Assembly: GCA_964016875.1 (NCBI GenBank)
Contig: OZ024735.1
Location: 1,117,501-1,181,500 of the forward strand
Source of the DNA: Fallopia convolvulus
Taxonomy: Eukaryota; Streptophyta; Magnoliopsida; Caryophyllales; Polygonaceae
Direction of reading: 5' to 3'
Length of the DNA stretch: 64,000 nucleotides
Made by a program: the position numbers and the translations under genes. Each line of letters starts with the position of its first letter. Positions within the stretch are counted from its first letter, which is position 1. Below the pieces are notes generated by a model. It was not told the DNA's origin. It worked only from the letters and a program-made list of their open reading frames with translations, and searched no databases. Positions 55,777 to 64,000 of this stretch are shown piece after piece.

Positions 55777-57967
55777 TCATCTCTTCGATGTCTCAACCTC
55801 GGAACCTGTAAGATCAATGGTCTTAGGGGTTTCGGCGGAGCCAGCCAAGGCCTCAGTAGGAGCAGTTTCAGCAGGAGCAAGCTCAGCCGGGGCAGCGGAA
55901 GCAAGAGGCGCGGGCGCGCTGGTCGCAGGCTGAGGTCCCGTGGAGGTTAACTCCGGGTTCCCCCCAACAAGCTCTACCTTGGATGGCGCAACGCTGGACA
56001 CAGTCCCGTCCTCGTTGAGGAAGAACTCGCATTCCCCCTCGGGATCCGTCGACCCCAGCTCCTCCATGGTTTCATTGTAGTTGGGGTTGAAGAAGATGAT
56101 CTGGGGGTTGAGGTGCCCATACTTGGCCACCGCCTGCTTTACGCCCATACGGACGGCCTGGTGGAACATCGTCCTCACACTCTCCACCAGCTCCGCCTTG
56201 TACTCCTCCGAGTCCACATACCTGAGACCCGCGACCTCGACTTCCTTGTTGAGTTCAACAATACGCCCCTCGAGGCGCCTGATCTCCTCCTCGGCCCTCA
56301 GGAACTCCGCCTCCTTTGCCTTGTAGAACTCATGCTCAGCGGAGAGCTTACCTCGAAGCCCGTCAACCTCGCTCCGCAGAACCTCAGCCTCGCCCCTCGC
56401 CCTCTTCTCCCCTTCCCTCGCCGCCTTCACCTCCTCCCTTGCCGCGGCCTCAACCCGCTTCTTGGCCGCAGCCTCCGCGGCCTTAGACGACTCCGCGACC
56501 TCGGCCAACTCCTTGGCCTGTCGCTCGCACACCTCGCTGCGGGCCCGAAGCGCGGCCTCCATCTTGTCCATCCTCGAATGAAGAAGGACGATGCGACTTC
56601 GGTTGTAATTGTCAAAAAAGGTGTGCTGCAGGTTCACAGAAGGATAAGAAAAGAAACAAGAAAGAGACAAGAATCAAACACACGAAAAAAGAAAGAAAGA
56701 AGAGGCCTACCATGGCCGAATACCGAGTGGCTTCGTCGTCAAGCGCTGCCTCGGTGAGGTTGTTGGCCCACGCGACCTCCTCCTTGTAATCTCCCCGGGC
56801 CCAGTCCAGCGGGCCCCCCCTGATGGGTCCGGGACAATGAAACCTGGCAGGGTGGGGGCCCGTATCCCCGCGGCTTCGCCCTTCGAAGTTGAAGGCGGGA
56901 ATGAGTTCCAGCTCCCGCGAGCTTCTTTTGTGGTTGCCCGACCGGGGTTTCTTCTTCTTCTCAGGGGAAGACCCCGCTTCCTTCCTTTTCCGCAGGGTCT
57001 TATCGTCGGACGCCCGGGGTGGATGAGTGGTCCCCTTCGTGGTGGCCCCCTTTGGCGGAACCACATCAGGCCTTTTTTCCCCCAAGGGCGGCCCCGTGAC
57101 GTCCCACTGCGACGCCCTCGGAACGCTCCCCTTGGGCAGGGCTCCCCCTGCCGCGGCCATTGGCGGGACAGGTCCTGGCTGCGTGGTGCCTACTCTCATT
57201 TGCGAGCTCGGTTCGTTGATTGATATCCCCTTGAGGACCCGGGGAGCAGGGGTCTTGGAAGTAGACGTCATAGGTTGTTTCCCCTTTGATGTCGTGGTAA
57301 GAGCGTGCAGAAAGTTCACTGTCAAGAAAGAAGTAAAAAGAAAACAGCAGGTTAGGACGAGGTCAGAAACGAAGGAAACGAGGTGTATGACCCCGCAAAC
57401 ATACAGGAAAAAAAAACAATCAGGGAAATGGCGATAATAAAATACCCTCTCCGCCCTTGCGAGGAGGGAAACTGAGGCTCAGCCCGGCCCGCTCCAGCCG
57501 GTCCTGAGAAAGGTAGCGCTCGTATGGCGCCTGGTACGCCGGGGCGTACTTGGCCTTGAGCGCCTGGAACTCGGCAACCTTGTACGGGCACACGCATCTC
57601 TCGTAGTTGCCCGGTGCCACAGGGAAATTAAGATATCTCCCACTGAGGTCTCGGACCAAAAACCATTTAGGTTTCCACGTCCCGCAGTTCGACTGGGTCG
57701 AGATGATTTTGACGTTCGGTGTGCTGAGGTTGACCAGGGAACAACGAGGTTCTCTCCTCGCCAAGACTAACGCCGACAAGTCGTTGAGATTCGGCTCGTC
57801 CAGAAGCTCGCGACTTCGAATCGTGTAAGCACACAACAACCGCCAGGCGTTCGGGAACAACTGAGCGGGGCAGACACCCATGGCCCACAAGAAATCAACG
57901 ATGTGCTGGGCCAGGGGCAGCTTAAAGCCCGCTTGAAGGCTGACGAGGTTCCAGGCCGCGAAAAGCT
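55777..57967 (-). CDS. Antisense accessory gene of the Tat element (Transposase_28-like plus coiled coil), spliced
   Basis: Three minus-strand exons join in phase. The first visible one ends at 57446 (GAG-G|GTATTT). The second is 57318-56711 (TTGACAG|TG ... GCCATG|GTAGGC). The third is 56625-55777 (CCTGCAG|CACACC) with a stop at 55777. The first exon carries AWNLVSLQAGFKLPLAQ, then QLFPNAWRLLCAY, resembling the 'putative gypsy type transposon' (Transposase_28) domain found in plant Tat elements. The second is Pro/Lys-rich with basic clusters (KKKKPRSGNHKR). The third holds a long Ala/Glu/Arg coiled coil (about residues 20-150 of the exon) and a Pro/Ala-rich tail. The upstream start exon is unresolved: a TAG lies just before LFAAWN, and candidate acceptors end at 57974 or 57968. 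Function unknown. Confidence 0.72.
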
Positions 57968-58065
57968 AGCACCTGGAAAAGAAGAGGTCAGTAAGGCACT
58001 AAAGGCAAGGCAAACAAAGAGAAAAACACGAGATCATGACCCCGGGGAAGAAGGAAAGACGAAGT

Positions 58066-58200
58066 CAAGCACGAGATCATAACCTCGAAAAGAAAAGAGC
58101 ACGAGGTCATAACCTCGAAAAGGGAAAGGCACGAGATTATAACCTCGAAAAGAAAAGAGCACGAGATCGCAACCTCGAGGGACAAAGCAACGCGAGGTCA
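58066..58200. repeat. Four to five imperfect ~32-bp tandem repeats
   Basis: GCACGAGATCATAACCTCG plus AAAAGAAAAGA recurs with small changes. It lies in the presumed first intron or leader of the antisense gene. Confidence 0.85.
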
Positions 58201-58498
58201 TAGAGGGAAAGGCCACGTGGCACCCTACGGGCTATTCTGACAAGATAGGACGACAAAGAAGAATTTGAAGCGCCAAAAGGAAGGAAAGAGAAAAAAGAAG
58301 GCCAACCAGCGGTGGAGGCCAGCGGCGGAAGCCCAAACGTCCCGTCAATCAGACATCATGACGTTTGGGCTCCCGAGGGTTTTTGAAATTCGAAAAATGG
58401 TGGGCGGAGAAACGGGAGTTCAACCGTCTCCCCAAGCAAAAAAGAAAGAAAGAAAAACGATTAACCCGGAAAACCCAGCGATACCTTCGCGGCGGCAA

Positions 58499-58517
58499 CC
58501 CCCCCCCCCCCCCCCCC
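58499..58517. repeat. C19 homopolymer
   Basis: Nineteen consecutive C. Prone to sequencing and polymerase error, so the exact length is uncertain. Confidence 0.85.
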
Positions 58518-58955
58518 GGAGCATAACGCAAAGAAAAAAGAGGGGAGAAAAGCAGGGCAAAAAGAAAGGAGAGGAGACGAAAAAGCAAGGGAAGACGAGG
58601 GCTCTACAGAACAAAAACCACCAACAACGCCGTCGCGCAACCAGCGGAGAAACACCCAGAAATCGTAAGCACTCACCCTGGTGCGAAACGGAAGCAAGCG
58701 AAGAACGAAGAAACACCCTGAAACCACAAACAACCACCCAGATGCGAAACGAAACGAAGAAAGAACGAAGAAAAATAACAAAAAGCAAACGCAAAAAACG
58801 CAACAACCCTGCCACCGCCGCTTCGCCACCGTGACGCCGGCGCGAAACGCCGGACGACTCACCGTCGCCCTTACGAAACGCGGGGCGAAAGGTGAACAAG
58901 GGAAGAATCAAAAGCAAAAAATACCAAAAGACAGGAGGAAGAAGATCAAGAACTT

Positions 58956-59130
58956 ACTTGTTTAAATGTTGACGGACGGAAGGCGTTGGCGTAACTAGTG
59001 AACGGCGGAAAGCTCGTCGGAAACCGTCTGGAGAAACCGCTCAAAAGAAGACGAAGAGACAGAGAGAGAAAGAGCGAGAATATTGGAGAGAGAAGATGGG
59101 AGGGAAGCGTGTGGGATACGCCCTTATATA
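58956..59130 (-). promoter_or_regulatory. TATA box and leader exon of the antisense transcript
   Basis: The minus strand reads CTATATAAGGGCG (TATATAAGG at 59130-59122) about 250 bp before the 3' LTR, on the antisense side. About 165 bp further on is a strong donor, CAA|GTAAGTT (58958/58957). This fits a noncoding first exon from about 59095 to 58958, spliced towards the exons at 57967 and below. Confidence 0.6.
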
Positions 59131-59378
59131 GAGCAGATCTGAGCCTCCCCCCACTCCCGAAAGGCTTCTTGGGCCTCTTACCTAGACGGCCCACTAAGCA
59201 GAAAATGGCGAAAAGGCTCAGGGATCTTTATCCACGCAGAATAGAGCCTCACACCTCGCAAAAACGCCCTCCCAACCTCGAGACCTTTATAACCACTAAA
59301 AAACACCCCACATCTCGTAAAATCCAGGGAACTTATGCCCTGCGACCCTCGGGGCGAGGCCCCCAGGCCATGGGGTTG

Positions 59379-60199
59379 TGATGATGTCCAAAACAGCAAA
59401 AGCAAAAAGTGGGCCCAGGAGGGCCCCCATAGGCAAGTTGGGTACCCACATCCACGTGGTTATCTAAAAACAAAAACTCCCAACGCGCGCGAGGTCTATC
59501 AAACATCCCGGGACGAGGTCTCAACCTCGTCACCGACTCTGCTAAGTACGCCCGCCCGCTCGAACCAATCACCGGCGACCTCACTCCCGAACCAATCACC
59601 GGCGACCTCACTCCCAAACCAATCACAGGTGACCTCACTCATGGACCAATCAAAAACCCCTATTTTAAGTATCCCACATCGGACATTAGCCTAAACTCAG
59701 CCCCCCAATTCTCTATAAATAGAGAAGGACCTCGTAGGAAGAGGTGGTCGAAAAACAACTTGAACTCAAGAACTCTCTTGTTTGTTAAAGATCGACGTGA
59801 TAGGAATACCGTCAACAGACCTCGTTACAGATAAGAGAAATCCACAAAAAGACTCCAAGTCATACAAAGACCTCGCTACAAAATCTCACAAAGCTCTCTA
59901 CACCACGTATCCAAATCTACCTCGCCTACACTAAAGACCTCGCTACAAAATCTCACAAAGCTCTCTACACCGCGTATCCAAATCTACCTCGCCTTAGCGT
60001 CGACCTCGCGACATTTAGGTTTGATCTCGGAACCTCGTCGGAGGTCTAGGTGTAATTCTTAAAGTTGTTCATCAATCTCATAGGTGTGTAACCTCGTTGT
60101 TTGGGAGAAAAGTCATAAATAAAGGAGCAAGTGTTTGCACTCAAATATAAAATCTTATTTCTTGTCTCGTAGCGAATCTCGTTATTTCGGATTTCATCA
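59379..60199 (+). repeat. 3' LTR of the Tat element, 821 bp
   Basis: Nearly identical to the 5' LTR, including both internal repeat blocks. Preceded by CCATGGGGTTG, a weak polypurine tract. Confidence 0.93.
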
Positions 60200-62882
60200 A
60201 CCGCCAGTAACCCTAATTAGTCCTAATCCAAGGTTACCCAAGGCTTTAAAACTTATAATCACAACAAGTATTACAACACTTTATTACAAACCATAGTATG
60301 ACTTCCTTCCATACACAAAATCCTAACCACAACTTGGGCAAAAGTAAAATATTTACAACAGACTTGTTCTTCTTCAAGCGACCACTTTCAAAACCTTTTT
60401 ACATTCTAAACTCCTTGGCTAGCCTTCTCTTCGCGGATTAACTTCTTTAGTAGCTGATGCGTTGTATACAGACGGTGGGCACCAGCCGACCATGCAATTG
60501 AATAAGGTGGTCGGATTAGTCTAATGAAAGACTAAGCAAGTGGAGAAAATGACTGGTTCCTATGGTAGTGACTAAACATGTTGGCATCGAAATCCGAATG
60601 ACAACCGGTCGATGATCCAACAGTTAGTAGTCCCATAGAGGATAAGAAATGAGGCATGCATAATCAAAAGATAGGACACCAAAACTTGCGGTTCCATTAT
60701 GAAACATGAACAATTGTTGGGAACTTATATTAATCACACAATATTTTTAAAAGCCTTCATCGACTAATCAGATTGACTTAATCAGAGTTTGATTAAGAAT
60801 CATTCATAACCGGGAGTAAGAATGGTTGTCGAATAGACTAACCATTCGGGTACATTAATGTGCTTAACGCACTTATCTTGTATTACTTTCAAAACTTTTC
60901 ACAACCAAGTTGGTAACGTTTAAGCGGCTAAAACCGCAGAGAATCCACCTGTACATGGAGACGTCAAGATGAGAGGGATGAATTCCATGATCATTGACGA
61001 ACACCTAGTACCAATTTGCATTTAGCTAGAGTGCACGAACACCTCCTTTGGCGTTGAGCGAGGTATGAGTCATGACCCGAATGTTGGGATATGATAGTAA
61101 CGAGCTAAACCTCCCAACATAAACTGTGTTATAAAGAGGTCATCGGAGACTCGGCTCCTACCCCTGAAACTAATTTACTTCACAACAATGCCTCAACATG
61201 AGACAACATACAAGGTCGCATATAACGGACCTAAATCCAGTTCTAGCGCAATTTCTAACAATATAATAACCTATCATATTTTATTAAGCATACAAGTTGT
61301 TCCCAATACAAATATTAAATGAGATTCAATTCCTCATTTAATAATATTAATGCAAGAGCGAACCGTCCACTTGCCTTATAAGGCGTGCTCTACGATCTCA
61401 GCGATTCCAACAGAAATCTTTATCTGCCTTCTGCCAATTATAACAACAGATTCTTCAACAACGAGCTCATGGATACTATTCTTAGTTGTATAATCCAATT
61501 CTACAATTTCCTAATCGATAAACGATTTGATTTCCGAATATCGATATTTATATATATATATATATATATAAATCCTTAGTTATTATGCTTCAGGGAGCCA
61601 TCTTGGCGGAATTATAACTAATTATCCGCTTCACTTTTGAAACAATTTTCTAAATAAAAATTGTTCATTAGTAACAGTTCTACAAGATTACCAAATCTCA
61701 GATCAAACGGATTAACAATGAATCCCGAGTAATTATCCGAAGTCCTTTACCTGACAATCGATGTCTAAACTTGTCTTCGCTATAAGTAACAATCCAGACG
61801 TCCGTTTCTCAAGCGGTTTGATTATAAAAACCATAAATTTACTTAGCAAAGCGGACCCGAAAGGTCCTTTCGGTGGCTCCGTAACCACCCCGCTAATTAA
61901 TTTCGAGCGTTAATACCTTCACTCGAAAATCGAGCTTGTTCGGCTTGATGGTGGTTCGACCTAAGGGCCCGAGGGTGGCGGTGTGGTGTCTGGTGGCAAC
62001 CCTTGGTGGTGGGTGGTGGTGGGCGAGATGCTGTTCGCCGGCGGCGGAGCAGCGTGGCAGAGGAGGAAACCGAAGATGGAGGCGACGCTCCTTCTCCCGA
62101 GTCTGATTTCGTCCTGATTCTCCCTTGCTGGTTCGGTTTCCAGCAGCTCGGCTTCACACAAACAAGAGGAGGTGGAGCTGAGGGAGGAGCTAGGGTGGTT
62201 GGCTAGGAGGAGGTGGCAAGGAAATCGCCGGCGGTGAAGACCGAATTCATGTCCAAGTTCGTCGTTCCGTCCGTTCTCTATCTCTCTCTCGGTTTTTGAT
62301 TTGGAAGGGAAGGAGATGAGGTTTGAAAAAGTAAAAAAAATGGCTTTGTACAATTCTATCTCTCAAATGCTTAGCATCTAAGCAAGAGGCGTCAATGCAC
62401 TTTTCCGTCCCGGAACGGGACTCGCGTTAAAGCGACAAAATTATGTACATCGGGTGGAGAAACTCACTAAACGAAAAACGTCCCGTAAATTATGTAGACC
62501 AATAAAAACCAAATTTCCATGATTTTATCTTGCTACCTTCAATTTTTAAGGCTTCCGGTTTGTATTTTACATTCCTTCCAATACATAATTAAAAAGACGG
62601 CTTATCCAATAAATATTCTTTTTCCACTGAAAAATCCTAGAATTCACACCGATCCATAAAATCATTTCTTTGTGATTTTAGGATATCACCAAGAATTTTC
62701 TAGGATTTAATCTCCAACAAAAATATTGGATTAAGCGTTAAAACGGACAAAAAAGGTTAAAAAGATATCTGAGAAAAATTCGAAAATATCCTTAAAAACC
62801 GCAACTATTACATTAGTACCCCCTTAAAAATGGTTTCGACCACGAAACCAGAAAAGTCAAGTTACAAGAAACAAAAGATATC

Positions 62883-63240
62883 AACCGAACCCGATAGAAC
62901 CGAAACCCGTTGGGTTGAAACCCGAAACTCGTTGGGTTGAACGATTTTGTATATTTATAAAATGTATAAAATTTTTTTCTAAAAAATATAATATATTTTA
63001 TTATTAAAATACATAAAAATAATAGGAGTATATTTTAATTAAATATTATTATTTAATCAAAAAATCTATTTTAATAATCATAAAAAATTCTATTTTTTGA
63101 CTCGCTGGTCAACCCGACCCGCCCGAAAATCCGCATCGACCCGACCCGATTTAATCCGTGATCCGTAACGACCCGAACCCGACTCAACCCGAACCCGAAA
63201 TGACCTAATCCGAACTCGCACGACCCGACCCGATTGACAA
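62883..63240. other. ACCCG-rich degenerate repeat and AT-rich flank
   Basis: Irregular CCGAACCCGA/ACCCGACCC motifs at both ends of an AT-rich centre. Similar in kind to 38350-38510 and 38920-39010. No gene. Confidence 0.65.
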
Positions 63241-63815
63241 GTATAGTTAAAGTACATGTTAAAATGTGGATAATAACTTCGAAAGTGAGGTTACTTTGAT
63301 AATATTAAATGATGAAAAATAATCCAAAATTTTCGTTAAACTAATCCGGTCCTCTGAATTCCAAAATTGAAGATGAAATCTGTAGTGACGCGGAAATGCA
63401 AGCACATACGCAACAAAATTTGGCGGAAAGTGAGGGTCAGGCACGTGGCGGCATGACGGTGTGGGGGTCAGCTTTGCAGTACATTTTGAATTTTATGTCC
63501 TTTCAGTAACGTGCTGCGATATTATTGGCCTATTTTCCTGCAACGCCCATTTTCCACTCACCAGTCTCCACGTATCTTTACTCGGTAAAGAATTTATATA
63601 CCGCATCTTTTTTTCTATTCGTCCTTTTTCCCGTTCGTATTTTTTATAAAGAAATTTTTGTCGTATAGTACAAGTTTGAAACTAAAAAAAATTATTTCTC
63701 GTGCTTATCCATTTCGGTTGTCCCTTACACTCCACATCTGCTATAAAATCCCCAGCAACCACCCTACTTGCCGAAACCAAACAAATCCCTGATCCCCCAA
63801 ATCTTCCCGTCTCAA
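63241..63815 (+). promoter_or_regulatory. Promoter and 5' UTR of the S40-like gene
   Basis: CACGTG inside GCACGTGGC (63441-63449) is a G-box/ABRE-type site bound by plant bZIP and bHLH factors. CCACGTATC follows near 63568. TATAAAA (63742-63748) lies about 70 bp before the ATG at a normal distance, with a C-rich leader between. A response to abscisic acid, light or senescence would be plausible but is inference. Confidence 0.6.
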
Positions 63816-64000
63816 ATGGCTTCTGCGAAAAACTACTTCCCATCGCAACTTCAATTCCCCGCATCCACTGATACCGGTGTCGAATTTCAGGAATCCGACA
63901 TCTGGATCTCCGGCGACGGTCGCGGGACTCTAATCTCTCAGTCCTCGTTTGAATCTCATCTGAAAAACCAGATCCCGACCCCTCGCGCCTGGAAGAAATC
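63816..64000 (+). CDS. Probable S40-family (DUF584, senescence regulator) protein, N-terminal part
   Basis: The ATG at 63816-63818 opens an uninterrupted frame to the window end (61 codons): MASAKNYFPSQLQFPAST, then GVEFQESDIWISGDG, ending with IPTPRAWKK. The F-Q-E-S-D/E-x-[IVW] motif near the N-terminus followed by a serine-rich stretch is the hallmark of plant S40 proteins, small nuclear proteins linked to leaf senescence and stress. The family's C-terminal motif lies beyond the window, so the call rests on one motif and the promoter context. The gene has no nearby transposon on its 5' side for about 570 bp. Confidence 0.5.
   Translation, partial: MASAKNYFPSQLQFPASTDTGVEFQESDIWISGDGRGTLISQSSFESHLKNQIPTPRAWKK

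Larger units (their letters stand above)
47753..60199 (+). mobile_element. Tat-lineage Ty3/gypsy retrotransposon, 12,447 bp, TSD ACCGC
   Basis: LTRs at 47753-48574 and 59379-60199 start TGATGATGTCC and end TTTCATCA. ACCGC is duplicated at 47748-47752 and 60200-60204. After the 5' LTR comes the primer site TGGCGCCGTCTGTGGGAA. gag-pol runs 48658-53939 and includes a second RNase H domain after the usual one, the hallmark of Tat elements. A tandem repeat array and an antisense gene fill the 5.4 kb between pol and the 3' LTR, also typical of this lineage. LTRs differ at about eight positions by eye (about 1%), so insertion is recent. CGAGGT/ACCTCG hexamers are conspicuously frequent throughout. 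Confidence 0.95.
47714..62812 (-). repeat. Second chromovirus LTR, split by the Tat insertion
   Basis: Pieces 47714-47752 and 60200-62812 together (less one ACCGC duplication) give about 2,647 bp matching 39011-41717. By eye it differs by small deletions (about 25 bp near 61252 and about 25 bp near 61819), the shorter AT run and scattered substitutions. Confidence 0.9.
39011..62882 (-). mobile_element. Tekay/Del-like chromovirus, composite, with a nested Tat element
   Basis: Order on the plus strand: LTR (39011-41717), internal region with gag-pol on the minus strand (41718-47713), second LTR (47714-62812, split by a 12.4-kb insertion), then 70 bp identical in kind to the pol-distal end of the internal region (62813-62882). 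LTRs read TGTAATAG...GGGGTGTTACA on the minus strand. The pieces present (iMet primer site, polypurine tract AAGGGGG, RT-RNaseH-integrase order, TTWE-type C-terminal chromodomain-like end) identify a Ty3/gypsy chromovirus. The extra internal stub shows the right LTR was shared with a second, now mostly deleted, copy. Confidence 0.9.

Noticed and set aside
58265..58965. Several overlapping frames in both directions around the C19 run
   Set aside because: Purine-rich composition keeps frames open; the region fits an intron or leader of the antisense gene and shows no domain.

Overview
The window is nuclear DNA from a flowering plant, probably a eudicot. Plant LTR retrotransposon lineages, MULE, Stowaway and RTE elements, GT-AG introns and a plant-type promoter support this; species cannot be told. 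It is gene-poor and transposon-rich: only three host genes are visible. They are a 3-exon coiled-coil protein gene (12629-13770), a 5-exon gene of unknown function (22741-24784), and the first exon of a probable S40-family (senescence regulator) gene running off the right edge (63816-64000).

Left third (1-15.5 kb), in order: a broken L1-type LINE cut by the window edge (1-3724, minus); a 157-bp hairpin MITE; an RTE-type LINE tail (4714-6482, minus) carrying a complete 1,251-bp TRIM-like LTR element with a TATTA target duplication; a Stowaway MITE (6707-7071); a 3.4-kb solo LTR (7165-10532); a probable small Helitron with a 65-bp minisatellite; then the coiled-coil gene.

Middle (15.5-39 kb): a MULE (15531-22628) with about 222-bp terminal inverted repeats and a decayed transposase holds a 1.1-kb solo LTR in its coding region, which in turn holds a 3.7-kb solo LTR. 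Both inner insertions have perfect 5-bp target duplications. The MULE ends 112 bp upstream of the second host gene. Then come a copia-type solo LTR, a 2.7-kb non-autonomous gypsy-type element inside a copia remnant, a gypsy gag fragment, and two more copies of the 3.7-kb solo LTR facing each other across 77 bp. The four copies of this LTR family share, at fixed spacing, an antisense tRNA-like hairpin with A- and B-box motifs, a TCAGAC..GTCTGA palindrome and a TATA box. No internal region of the family is present.

Right third (39-63 kb): a minus-strand chromovirus (Tekay/Del-like) with LTRs of about 2.7 kb, an iMet primer-binding site, gag-pol broken by three stops and a frameshift, and an extra 258-codon ORF ahead of gag. 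Its right LTR continues into a stub of internal sequence, so it is the remains of a tandem element sharing an LTR. That LTR was split by a 12,447-bp Tat-lineage element (47753-60199, ACCGC target duplication). The Tat element has a dual-RNase-H gag-pol, about 30 tandem 47/48-bp repeats after pol, and an antisense, apparently spliced accessory gene with its own TATA box.

The nesting gives a relative order: MULE, then 1.1-kb LTR, then 3.7-kb LTR; and chromovirus, then Tat. The two Tat LTRs differ at only about eight positions by eye, so it is among the youngest insertions. Coordinates, splice sites and repeat comparisons were read by eye; no alignment or search was run.
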